Positions 28,801 to 36,833 of a stretch of DNA of 64,000 nucleotides are shown here, one piece after another (the first letter of the stretch is position 1; each line of letters starts with the position of its first letter). The stretch covers positions 62,001 to 126,000 of the forward strand of contig NZ_SMDQ01000008.1 of the NCBI RefSeq assembly GCF_012911975.1. Reading direction: 5' to 3'. Position numbers and translations under genes: made by a program. The stretch comes from Nodosilinea sp. P-1105 (GTDB lineage Bacteria > Cyanobacteriota > Cyanobacteriia > Phormidesmidales > Phormidesmidaceae). Under the pieces are notes generated by a model. It saw only the letters and a program-made list of their open reading frames with translations, was not told the origin of the DNA and made no database searches.

Positions 28801-31800
28801 AGCAGCCCATGGCGTTGCAGGTGGGCCACCACACCTGGCAGTTCTGGTTTCGGGATTTGCCCTGCCAGAGCGAGGGCCAGCATTTCCGCCGCCGCGACAC
28901 CCTGTCTCCCCTGGCGACCCAGCTGAACACCGATGTGAATGACCCAGAGGCGCGATCGCAGTTCTACAACGCCCTCAACGGTTATGAATGGCGGCTGGGG
29001 GAGAGTGCCCCCCCAGAAGACCCCCCAGAAGACCCCCCAGAGCAATCTCCAGAGCAATCTCCAGAGCAGCCCCCGGCCTATCTAGAGCTGTTGGGCCTGC
29101 ATTTTTACCCCCTCACCCTGGAGGCAGTGGATATCGAGGGCGACACCGTCACCACCGTGGAGATGGTGGGCCGGCTGCAATTGCCCCTGGTGCCTGCCAC
29201 GGGCGAGCTGGAGGAAGTGAGCAACGCCGTGCGCCTGCACTTTAGTTCCAGCCAGACCGAAGCATCCCTGACCCTAACCCAGATCCAGTTGGAATCTGAG
29301 GTGGCGGAATGGCCCCTGGGCACCACCCAGGGAGAACTGGACAATGCCCCAATGCTCTCCTGGACGGCCATGGGGCTGACCTACCGGGACGGGGAGCCGG
29401 TGATTCAACTGGGAGATCCAGCGGCGGGGGAACGGGGCCAGGTGTGGCTGCGATTTGTCCTGTTTGACCAGATCTGGTCGGTGCCCTTCGCCCCGTTTCA
29501 ACTGCCCGCCGCCCCTGGGTCAGTCTTTACCTATGACTTCCCAGCCCCCACTGCCTTCACTCACCTGGCCCCCTTACAGGTGGATCTGTCTCTGGATCTA
29601 GAGGACTGGCACCACCAGGTCTCCCTGGTGCTGGAGGTGCAAATTGGTCGGGGACACAGCACTGGTAATCAGCCACAATCAGCCTTCCTAGCCCAGGTGC
29701 GGTTTGACTTACTGCAGCACACCCAAACCTGGGAAACCGCCGACTTTTTCTTTGGTGATCTGCAGGGGCGAGAAACCCCTAAAGATCGCCCTGAGGTGGT
29801 GTTTTGGCCCGGCACCCTGCAGTTTCAGTGGCAGGGTTACCAGGCCCAATCCCAGCTGTATCAAGCCGAGGATTTGCAACTGCTACCGGGGTGGCACCTG
29901 CAGGGCTCCGACCAGGCTCCCGGCTTTGCGGCCCTCACCTTTACCCCCAGCGTGACTACCCCAGAAACCGCTGACTCGCGGCTGCAGCTGGTGACCCTGG
30001 AACTAGACACCGCCTTTATGGAAATGCTGCTGTTTTGCCAGTGGGGAGAGGGGTTGCAGCAGGGGGGGCAAACCGAGGCAGATCGGTCTCAGGTGTATCG
30101 CTCTTCAGCCGGAAATCTAGCGGTGGGTTATACGGCCCGCTGGGATGTCTCCCGGTCAGACCAGAGCAGTCCCCCCTGGCAAGAATCACTGCTGATTAAC
30201 GGCTTTTTAGAGGTGCAGAACCTGCTGTCCTGGCCCCTGGACATGGCCGTGGCCACAGACCAGAACCAGACCACCCTCACCCTGCCAGCCGCCATGGCCG
30301 CAGGCCAGCCCCAACTCCTAAAACATGTGCGCCACACGGCCCGGATCTTGTTTAACCAGCATGTCCCGGAGGCCGCGTTACTTCAGCCGGGGCCAGAGGA
30401 ACTGCTATTTGACTTTGCGCCCGATCGCCCGTGGGAATTTTTGGCGGTGGTAGAGCACCAGTTAATTACCGTGCTACCCCAGTCCCTGGATTTGAGCCAC
30501 CACAAATTGCGGGATGACCGTCGCTGGACCGTCACCCAAACAGTGCGATTGGGGCTGCCGGCCCAGCTAAAGCAGTTTGCCCTGGCCCAGCGGCCGCACC
30601 GAACCGTAGACCCAGCCCAGGGGGTGCAACCCCTGGACCAGGCCCTGGGGGGCTCCCTGGGGAAGGATCTCTGGGAGGTGCTGGCCACCGGAGACAATTC
30701 CGCCCTGGATCAATTAATGGCCAAAACCCTGCTGGTGGATCTCAGCAATCCCCATTGGATTCGCCAGGCCCCCATCCCCACAGGGTCCCCGACCACCCTG
30801 CAATTTTTACCCAACGGAGCCCAGTTGGGCATTCCCAGCAATCCCCAAGACTACGTAGGCTCTGACCCCCACGACCCCCTCTGGCTCCTGCTGGCCCTGC
30901 CCTTTGTCGGTCGTCTGCAGCATCAAGGTCGGGATCTGCCTGCAGCCGCTGATATCCTGCCCAGTGGACTGCAAGTAGATCCGATCGTGGCGATCGCTGC
31001 CCAACCTGCCGGGGACACCCTCTCCCTGGCCCACCTGCTAGCCGCTTGGGGCAACACCCAGCCGCTCACCAGGGTGGTGTCCAGCTTCGACACCGCCCTG
31101 GGCCGCACCTGGGCTCGCTTAGATCCCCTCTCCCTGGAAGAAAGCTGGTTCCGCCTGCAAAACCCCCAGCCAGAACCCAGCCTGGAGGGCCTACAGAGTG
31201 TGATGGCCACCCGGCCCGATACCCCCGCCCGCCTCAGTCGGGCCACCGCCCTCCAGCAAGCCTTTAATCCCAACCGTCAGAGTTATCCGCCCCAGCCCAG
31301 TCTCGATTCACCTCCAGACCTACCCACGCCTAGTCTGCTGGTCGTACCCAACCTGGAGGAAGGTGAGAACGGGTTACAAGTCTTCTATCAGTTTCAAGCC
31401 GGTATAGATCGGAACCGGGTGCAAGACGAATCGGGCCTCAGCCCAGCCATCGACCTGACCATTCAACAGCCCGGCAGGGTCGAGTGGTCTTCCAGTGGCT
31501 TGCGCCTGACGGGTGACACCCTGATTGCTTCCGCCGCCTTCCCCCAGCGGTTAGTCGACGCTTGCCGCCAAACCAACGAAATCACCCTGGAGGCCTGGAT
31601 TTACCTGACCGATGACCAGGTGACCTCGCAGGGGCAAGGGCCCAAACGCATTGTTACGCTGTCTCTCGACCACGATAACCGCTACGTTACCCTGGGCCAT
31701 GGCTTCGATGGGCATCGGGGAGGGGCAGTAATCAATGGACGATTGCGCACCAGCAGACAGAACAGTGCCAATGGCATGCCCAGTGTGACCACGGCGGATC

Positions 31801-34800
31801 GCAGTCTGGGGGCAGGCCTTTCCCACATTGTCTATACCCGCAACTCTCAGGGAGCGGTGCGCATTTACATCAACGGTGTAGAACGCGGGCGGGGCACTGT
31901 GGGAGGGAACTTGTTCCCTGAAGCCTCTAATGAACGCAACTTTCGTCTGGCCCTGGGGGATGAAATCATCGGACAACGGGCCTGGCGGGGGGAATATCGA
32001 CAGGTGGCCATTTATAATCTGGCCTGGTCTGCCCAGGAGGTGCAGCGACGTCATCAAGCCGGGGTCCAGAGTCATGCCTCCCCCCCCTGGCAGATGACCG
32101 GCTTACACCTGTGTACGAGTAAGCTGTGGGCTGTAGCGCCAGAAACGGCCCAGGTCAACCGCTACGCCGCCGCCACCCAACTGTCGGTGCTATCCCCCGA
32201 CCCAAGCCAGCCCTATGCTTTACCGGTCAGCCTGGCGGTCAGTCCCTACCTGGGGCTAGAGTTTCGCCCGGCCCCAGGGCACTACACCCGGCAACTGGTG
32301 TCCGCCGAGCTGCTGTGCCTGAACCCGGCGGCGCGGCAACTGCGCCCCGTGGCCAGCCACCTGTGGGAGGATGCCGCCAGCCCAGACAGCTCAAACCCGA
32401 CTCCCCCGGAGCAGCAAATTGCGACCTGGGCGCAGCAGACCCACCTGCGCTTGGCCCCCCAGTCCTCCGTGGCGATCTTGCGCTATCGCCAGATCAATCG
32501 CCTGGTTCCCCCTGATTCAACCCCTGAGACCACAACGGCACCAGACAGGCTCACTCCCCCAGTGGCCCCCCTCACCACCACCTACGATTTCCAGGTGGTG
32601 CCAGCCCTGATCCTACCGGCCCAACTGACCCAGCGGGTATTTCAGTTGCGATCGCGGGTAGACCAACTGCGGTTTCGCCAGGGGCAATTTGGCGGACCTC
32701 CCCTGGCTGAAGGTCTGAAGGCTTTTGAAGTCGCTCCGCCCCAGGTGACTGGGGTGCAACCGTTCTATCTGACTGAACGTCCCCCGGTAGTGGATACCGA
32801 GTCAGCCACCCCCTCCATTGAGCCCTGGCCCTGGGGCCTCAGCGCCCTCCGGTTTAGCGTAAATTACACCGAAGAGCAGCAGGGGATCCTTGGCATGTTC
32901 TACCCTGCCGTCAAGCAGAATCCCGACCAGAACCAGAACCAAGACCAGGACCAAAATCCCGACGACCAGGACCAGAACCAGAACCAAGACCAGGACCAGA
33001 ATCCTGACAACCAGGACCGGAATCAAGACCAGCAGGGCAAGACCGATCCCCCCTACCGCCGTTGGTGGCAAGCCCCCCACTATCAGGTGCAATTCCGTTC
33101 TGCCCTGGCTGAGGACGGACCAGCCGCTGGTCTGCCGCCCTATTTTCGAGCCCCGGCGATCAAGGGCCTGCTGCCCACCTGCCCCAACCTCCGGCTGCCC
33201 CCGACCACAGCGGATGACACTGGCTGGCAGCCGGTGCTGCCCGGTGCCCTGCGCTACTTCCTCACCGGCGACCGGGCCGGGGTATTTTTAAGCCTGCGCC
33301 ATCAGCTTGTGAACCAGTTTGGCTCCCATGACACCCTGGCCTCCGGTAGTGTGCCGGTGCAGCATCGCGTTCCCCGCCCCGTGCCCCTGCCCCCCAACAC
33401 GGCCCCGACCACGGCCCTGCGCCCCTGGGCGCATTATTTTGCCCCAGGCCAGGGCCAGGCCATCAACCAAACCCCCTTTGACACAGCCTTTTTTGCCGAG
33501 GTGGTGAGGGAGAATGGCGGTAATCAACCGGCCCAGGGGCTGTTGATTACCCTGGTACCTCCGGCAAGGGGTGAAATCGATGGGGAGTGGACAGGGGAGG
33601 TGCGTCTGGCAAGGGGTGAAATCGATGGGGAGTGGACAGAGGAGGTGTGTCTGCAACTCCAGGACCTAAACCCGTCTGATTCCCCGGCGTCATGGGCCGT
33701 CCGATTAAGCCTACTAGGGCCAGATCAACCCCTGGTTTACAGCTCGGAGAATGAGACTTACAGCCTCGACCCTACCCAGCAGCAGACCCTGGCAACCCTG
33801 CTACGGGCTAAAGTGCCAGGAGATGTGTTGACCCTGCAAGCCCAGGTCACGCCCCCGGGGTCCGGCTCTGGTTTTTACCAGACCCTCAGCTTTCCCCTGC
33901 GGCTAACGGATTTTGACCGCTCTCCCCTGCCCCTGGAACCATACTTCATTCAGTTTGAGGATCCAGAATATAACCGCCAACTGGCCTCTGCCGCCGCCCA
34001 CGCCACCCAGGAAGTGCTGATTCCTGCTGCGAATGACCAGTCTGAATCGGCCAGCCATTCGGTGCAGCTGTCTTGCGATCGCACCGAATACAACCCCGAC
34101 AGTACCCTGGCCCTGCGCTACGACTGGGATGATGACACCAAAAGCGGTCAGGCCATCCTGACCATCCGGCGAACTCGGGCCGGGGTGACCACCTCGCTAG
34201 TGCCAGGGCCCTCCTCTAATCTCGCCCTTGACCAACTCGCTCCCCGCCAGCTCATTCAACTCCCCCTGGCGGACCTCCGTCTCCACAGTCAGCGGGACCA
34301 GGTGGCGTCCCTGACCACCGGCACCGTGCTCGAGTTTCAGCTCACGATCCAGACAAAGGATGAAATTTCTGTCCAGCCAGAGGACAAGCCAGAGGATGAA
34401 ACTGCCAAGCCCTCCCCCGACCCGGTCGTACTGACGGTGGATATTGTCGAAGACCCCGTCACCCCGGCTACCGAGGCCGCCTATGGGCTCCTGCGCCAGC
34501 GTCACCCCGGCCAGGTGGAATGTGTGCGCTTCGCCTGGGGACCCATGCCCCAGCGGATTGACCTGATTCAACCCGAGGACCTGCGCACAGAAATTGTCCG
34601 CCGCCGCGCCGTCTTTCAGTGGCAGGATGCCGTACGCCCCGTCGCCCCTGGGGCGGAGCCCGTCCACTATGCCATCCAAAAGATCAGCCAAACCGGATCG
34701 ACCTATAGTCCTCCACCTCCGCTTATCTACGACTTTATGAGCTTGTACAGTGGCAATTCCCAAAATGGTGAATCGTTTGAACTCACCGTAGATGGTCTAA

Positions 34801-35294
34801 CTCTGGTGATGACAGCCACCAGGGTCAACCCAAACACTGGAGACACCCAACCGCAAAACGTGACCATTAGTGAACATGGCGTTGGCGTCTCGGGATCTGA
34901 CGGTCTCGGAATCGGCCACCACGGCAACTGGGTCGAAACCCTGCGGCTGAGTTTTCAAGGACAATCGGTTCACTTGCTGTCGGTCACCTTTGGGTCCACC
35001 AAAGACAACTCCTCCTTCACCCTCAACCATGGGGACGGGTCTGAAATCATTCAGGCTAAAACCCGAGAGCAAATGGACACTCCCAATCCCGAGTTTGACT
35101 TTGAGCAAGCGGGCATTGTCACCGACCAACGCACTGGGAAAATTTTTGACTTTTCGGTGCCCGCCTTGGGTACCGATGACGACTATTTTTTGCGTGCCCT
35201 GAGGGTGCACCCCTGGGGCGGTTTTGCCAGGGTTGATTGGTCTGGGTACAGCGGCGATCCGCAAAAAGCGGCAAGGGCCAGCCGACGAAGCTAA
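25878..35294 (+). CDS. Giant protein B with LamG-like domain (3138 aa)
   Basis: An uninterrupted frame of 3138 codons, 249 bases after giant A on the same strand. No signal peptide or membrane segment. Residues 1-1800 are Pro/Gln/Leu-rich beta structure with no family that I recognise. About 1830-2065 is a LamG/concanavalin-like domain (ITLEAWIYL, IVTLSLD, SHIVYTR, VRIYINGV, FRLALGD, QVAIYNLAWSAQEV). About 2347-2390 is an Asn/Asp/Gln repeat. At 2562-2591 a 15-residue unit is duplicated. About 2950-3100 resembles the beta-sandwich of cyanobacterial PEP-CTERM proteins (ESFELTVDGLTL, SDGLGIG, ETLRLSF, VTFG) but lacks the sorting tail. The ATG at 25878 is preferred to 25854, which lies in the pyrimidine tract. 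Probably a binding or scaffold partner of giant A; inference. Confidence 0.8.
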   Translation: MNSVTVTGPFWSAEIEVIQLANPRTNWAFRSLFLDLQPRSRLGQERLLLPGTMILLGWARRVTVQPSPGVAFTWSQTVVIPPALPPEVLRHHLNNGDLCLLLVQADPKAWPESFPTRAGEAFFPPLTCLNGSIPLDRLATSATDAEAATQALYQALRLSLPRATSWQQRRDRVNDGEGAARLLSLVSVHSSGLSLYSPFSLPWQSQPLAAPLQLAQTFPGRQQFRLSLELDRLTQEEAAALTAAWAQLGQMLNPLNPLNPAPGSAVPPVPSWVTLDVINPQAVPPLFWQITAWDTTPVLHLPADELSLTLSDQPPSSQTHPPTSLAQITPQVVQVQASPNIAEAIELFLTTAPEATAEAPDDDAPTLTYRYRGVETSPHQPWQETIQLTNLTTAFDPVGVPRFLRSRQQQPRPLWSGEAATPLSEPLLWGFMPLENGWAQLPIVNLTEQIYLDSRVARPPQTDVPPRASSLIQGAVSLGNHQPLLRTAHRHEQPWNLVLTNGQALSGSWILQVPPEAEPEDPDVNPALPRRLSQVELTLRQPQLTLNGLFWLSTGQPRLEDALPDFDDWVDGLRPQALTTINAASDVFPPPLVCTFDRLTLTCRHSPGQPASAQLGPWQFTYGVNPVSQVWLADDTSETAPEVSVPTPPLQRLIAMGVLPTDLFQAYLPLVWQRHSALPMVQALPLTQSQSPPNYPSASRQLIPYELPVSDQGLPEDWIFGVTGDSGAAAWPQAQTTLSPAQEWRTLADLPWVSLSLAGLMLRPQADTLTADYRYDLPYTDEVQALAQLPEVIPDPDALSPLPAGEPPQPPPPLTRETLAAHWQTLSNLASLAQADGTFAFAVEAGPREVMGLIHPYPWPVEVAVDLESYPGQLTLTDGHTLELTGDAALEGISGQFQRVDGSLRLLPNGLSPDGLSPYTLTAGSLAAYPDGGGLQDQRGWTRFVTTQTDLLVRSPLTLQRDRNTTVAYTLTSLEQPMALQVGHHTWQFWFRDLPCQSEGQHFRRRDTLSPLATQLNTDVNDPEARSQFYNALNGYEWRLGESAPPEDPPEDPPEQSPEQSPEQPPAYLELLGLHFYPLTLEAVDIEGDTVTTVEMVGRLQLPLVPATGELEEVSNAVRLHFSSSQTEASLTLTQIQLESEVAEWPLGTTQGELDNAPMLSWTAMGLTYRDGEPVIQLGDPAAGERGQVWLRFVLFDQIWSVPFAPFQLPAAPGSVFTYDFPAPTAFTHLAPLQVDLSLDLEDWHHQVSLVLEVQIGRGHSTGNQPQSAFLAQVRFDLLQHTQTWETADFFFGDLQGRETPKDRPEVVFWPGTLQFQWQGYQAQSQLYQAEDLQLLPGWHLQGSDQAPGFAALTFTPSVTTPETADSRLQLVTLELDTAFMEMLLFCQWGEGLQQGGQTEADRSQVYRSSAGNLAVGYTARWDVSRSDQSSPPWQESLLINGFLEVQNLLSWPLDMAVATDQNQTTLTLPAAMAAGQPQLLKHVRHTARILFNQHVPEAALLQPGPEELLFDFAPDRPWEFLAVVEHQLITVLPQSLDLSHHKLRDDRRWTVTQTVRLGLPAQLKQFALAQRPHRTVDPAQGVQPLDQALGGSLGKDLWEVLATGDNSALDQLMAKTLLVDLSNPHWIRQAPIPTGSPTTLQFLPNGAQLGIPSNPQDYVGSDPHDPLWLLLALPFVGRLQHQGRDLPAAADILPSGLQVDPIVAIAAQPAGDTLSLAHLLAAWGNTQPLTRVVSSFDTALGRTWARLDPLSLEESWFRLQNPQPEPSLEGLQSVMATRPDTPARLSRATALQQAFNPNRQSYPPQPSLDSPPDLPTPSLLVVPNLEEGENGLQVFYQFQAGIDRNRVQDESGLSPAIDLTIQQPGRVEWSSSGLRLTGDTLIASAAFPQRLVDACRQTNEITLEAWIYLTDDQVTSQGQGPKRIVTLSLDHDNRYVTLGHGFDGHRGGAVINGRLRTSRQNSANGMPSVTTADRSLGAGLSHIVYTRNSQGAVRIYINGVERGRGTVGGNLFPEASNERNFRLALGDEIIGQRAWRGEYRQVAIYNLAWSAQEVQRRHQAGVQSHASPPWQMTGLHLCTSKLWAVAPETAQVNRYAAATQLSVLSPDPSQPYALPVSLAVSPYLGLEFRPAPGHYTRQLVSAELLCLNPAARQLRPVASHLWEDAASPDSSNPTPPEQQIATWAQQTHLRLAPQSSVAILRYRQINRLVPPDSTPETTTAPDRLTPPVAPLTTTYDFQVVPALILPAQLTQRVFQLRSRVDQLRFRQGQFGGPPLAEGLKAFEVAPPQVTGVQPFYLTERPPVVDTESATPSIEPWPWGLSALRFSVNYTEEQQGILGMFYPAVKQNPDQNQNQDQDQNPDDQDQNQNQDQDQNPDNQDRNQDQQGKTDPPYRRWWQAPHYQVQFRSALAEDGPAAGLPPYFRAPAIKGLLPTCPNLRLPPTTADDTGWQPVLPGALRYFLTGDRAGVFLSLRHQLVNQFGSHDTLASGSVPVQHRVPRPVPLPPNTAPTTALRPWAHYFAPGQGQAINQTPFDTAFFAEVVRENGGNQPAQGLLITLVPPARGEIDGEWTGEVRLARGEIDGEWTEEVCLQLQDLNPSDSPASWAVRLSLLGPDQPLVYSSENETYSLDPTQQQTLATLLRAKVPGDVLTLQAQVTPPGSGSGFYQTLSFPLRLTDFDRSPLPLEPYFIQFEDPEYNRQLASAAAHATQEVLIPAANDQSESASHSVQLSCDRTEYNPDSTLALRYDWDDDTKSGQAILTIRRTRAGVTTSLVPGPSSNLALDQLAPRQLIQLPLADLRLHSQRDQVASLTTGTVLEFQLTIQTKDEISVQPEDKPEDETAKPSPDPVVLTVDIVEDPVTPATEAAYGLLRQRHPGQVECVRFAWGPMPQRIDLIQPEDLRTEIVRRRAVFQWQDAVRPVAPGAEPVHYAIQKISQTGSTYSPPPPLIYDFMSLYSGNSQNGESFELTVDGLTLVMTATRVNPNTGDTQPQNVTISEHGVGVSGSDGLGIGHHGNWVETLRLSFQGQSVHLLSVTFGSTKDNSSFTLNHGDGSEIIQAKTREQMDTPNPEFDFEQAGIVTDQRTGKIFDFSVPALGTDDDYFLRALRVHPWGGFARVDWSGYSGDPQKAARASRRS
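31365..32070 (+). other. LamG/concanavalin-like domain within giant protein B
   Basis: Jelly-roll pattern: a start strand after FYQFQAG, the EAWIYL strand, the VTLSLD strand, YINGVERGRG and a terminal VAIYNLAWSAQEVQRRH. Such domains usually bind carbohydrate or protein on surfaces. Confidence 0.65.
32917..33045 (+). repeat. Asn/Asp/Gln-rich repeat in giant protein B
   Basis: Tandem AACCAGGACCAG-type codons encode NPDQNQNQDQDQNPDDQ and similar, about 43 residues. A low-complexity, probably disordered linker. Confidence 0.8.
33563..33652 (+). repeat. 45-bp tandem duplication in giant protein B
   Basis: Units 33563-33607 and 33608-33652 differ at two bases and keep the frame, repeating ARGEIDGEWT with GEVRL / EEVCL. 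The near identity suggests a recent duplication. Confidence 0.85.
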
Positions 35295-35453
35295 AGACCA
35301 ATCAGATCAGGCTTAAGAATATCCCAACTAAAAAAACATCCCTTCCAAAGATGCGAACTTGGCCCAACGGGCCGGTTGCGGTGAGACTCCAGATAAGTAT
35401 TTAGTTGGAACTCTCTAAACCGATATTTTTCAACCAACAATCGATACGATCAT

Positions 35454-35477
35454 GGGGCCATCCTTGGGGATGGCCCC
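35454..35477 (+). terminator. Perfect 10-bp hairpin between giant B and the acetyltransferase
   Basis: GGGGCCATCC / GGATGGCCCC with loop TTGG, followed by AATTTGTTG. It may terminate the giant transcript or fold in the leader of the next gene; the T tail is weak. The rest of 35295-35501 shows no gene. Confidence 0.55.
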
Positions 35478-35501
35478 AATTTGTTGTGCCCAATTTTTGC
35501 C

Positions 35502-36092
35502 ATGTCCCCCTCCTCCCCAGTCCAGCTCGATCGCTACACCAACGGCACCTATAGCCCTGGGGCTCCCCTCTGGCGGCAGGTGTTGTGGTACTTTGTCGGC
35601 CAGCCCCTGGTGCAGGCCCACTGGTTACCGATGTCGGGGCTAAAGGTGGCCTTGCTGCGGGCCTTTGGGGCCACCCTTGGCCAGGGGGTGCGGATCAAGC
35701 CGGGGGTGCGGGTGAAGTTTCCCTGGCGGTTGACCGTAGGGGACCATGTGTGGATTGGCGAAGACGCCTGGATAGACAACCTGGCCCCGGTCACCATCGA
35801 TAGCCACAGCTGTATCTCCCAGGGGGTTTACCTCTGTACTGGCAACCACGATTGGAGCCATCCCCACTTTGCCCTGGGCACCGCCCCGATTCACCTGCAA
35901 GCGGGGTGCTGGCTGGGGGCAAAGGCGGTGGTGGGGCCAGGGGTGACGGTGGAGGCGGGGGCGATTTTGGCCCTGGGGGGGGTGGCGGGTCAGTCGCTGG
36001 CGGCGATGACCATTTATGCTGGCAATCCGGCCCAGCCGATTAAATCACGGGTGATGAAAGACGCCTTTCTGAGCCAAAAACAAACCGATTAA
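35502..36092 (+). CDS. WcaF-like colanic acid/polysaccharide O-acetyltransferase
   Basis: A 196-residue left-handed beta-helix acetyltransferase. Hexapeptide repeats run through the middle and C-terminus (IKPGVRVKFP, VGDHVWIGEDAWIDN, CISQGVYLCTGNHDW, GAKAVVGPGVTVEAG). The TGNHDW segment contains the catalytic His of the family. The N-terminal YTNGTYSPG-LWRQVLWYFVG region is typical of WcaF, which acetylates exopolysaccharide precursors using acetyl-CoA. ATG at 35502 chosen over upstream TTG codons, which run into a hairpin. It follows the giant locus by 200 bases on the same strand; a role in decorating surface polysaccharide is plausible but no other polysaccharide genes adjoin it. Confidence 0.85.
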   Translation: MSPSSPVQLDRYTNGTYSPGAPLWRQVLWYFVGQPLVQAHWLPMSGLKVALLRAFGATLGQGVRIKPGVRVKFPWRLTVGDHVWIGEDAWIDNLAPVTIDSHSCISQGVYLCTGNHDWSHPHFALGTAPIHLQAGCWLGAKAVVGPGVTVEAGAILALGGVAGQSLAAMTIYAGNPAQPIKSRVMKDAFLSQKQTD

Positions 36093-36101
36093 ATGTCCGA
36101 T

Positions 36102-36719
36102 TTAAGGAACAGTTAGAGTGCTGCCCAAGGCGGCGATCGCATCATTGACCTGGGCCTGGGCGGCGTCAGTGGCGGCCACCAGCAGTAAAAATATTGAGTC
36201 TCCCCGCTGGCGGGCATAGATCTGGCCTGCGATCGGCTGCGGCGGGGCATTGCCCTGGGTGAGGCGGCCAGTCCAGCTGATTTGGACCCCATTGCCGGCA
36301 ATCGGTTGCGGTGGACCCAGCAAAAACCCCTCCCCATGGCGGAAAGTTTGCTCAGCCATGGCGACCAATTCTGCTTCTGAGAGGGCGGCGCGATCGGGGG
36401 GGAGAGGGGAAACAGCCACGGTGTAAGCCAGGCTGCCATCGGGGGCTTGCAACAGGGGGGCGTTGGCCACCGTGCTCACCTGATAGCCGTCTAAAATGCC
36501 CACTTGAAAGCGCCCCTGAGGATCTTCGTATTGACCGCTAACCATGGGCAAGGTGGGGGCCAGGGTGGGCGGCGGCGGATTGCCCTGGGCTACAACTGAC
36601 CCAGAACCCCTGGCAGCAGTCTGATTAGACGACAGCATCAAAGGTCCCATGGTTAAGCTAATGACCACCGCCAAGCCAACTAAAATCAGGAGCCGCGATC
36701 GCCGTAATAACCGTTTCAT
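36102..36719 (-). CDS. Secreted or membrane-anchored hypothetical protein
   Basis: 205 residues with a clear N-terminal signal or anchor (basic MKRLLRRSR then LLILVGLAVVISLTMGPLM, residues 10-28), a Pro-rich linker, and a soluble domain beginning YEDPQGRFQVGILDGYQV. The domain resembles periplasmic proteins that describe a lipoprotein-like beta fold (PsbP-like in style: EDPQGRFQVGILDGY, SGNGVQISWTGR), but I would not assign it there. ATG at 36719. It converges with the acetyltransferase gene, only nine bases from its stop. Confidence 0.65.
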   Translation of the reverse strand: MKRLLRRSRLLILVGLAVVISLTMGPLMLSSNQTAARGSGSVVAQGNPPPPTLAPTLPMVSGQYEDPQGRFQVGILDGYQVSTVANAPLLQAPDGSLAYTVAVSPLPPDRAALSEAELVAMAEQTFRHGEGFLLGPPQPIAGNGVQISWTGRLTQGNAPPQPIAGQIYARQRGDSIFLLLVAATDAAQAQVNDAIAALGSTLTVP

Positions 36720-36833
36720 GGTGATGCCCTAATCTGATCAACGCCAAGCATAGCAAGCCCCTAGGCTGACTGGCACCCCTTGTATCAAATCGCTTCATAA
36801 TGGAACTAATCGCGTAGCATTACCCCTCAGACT

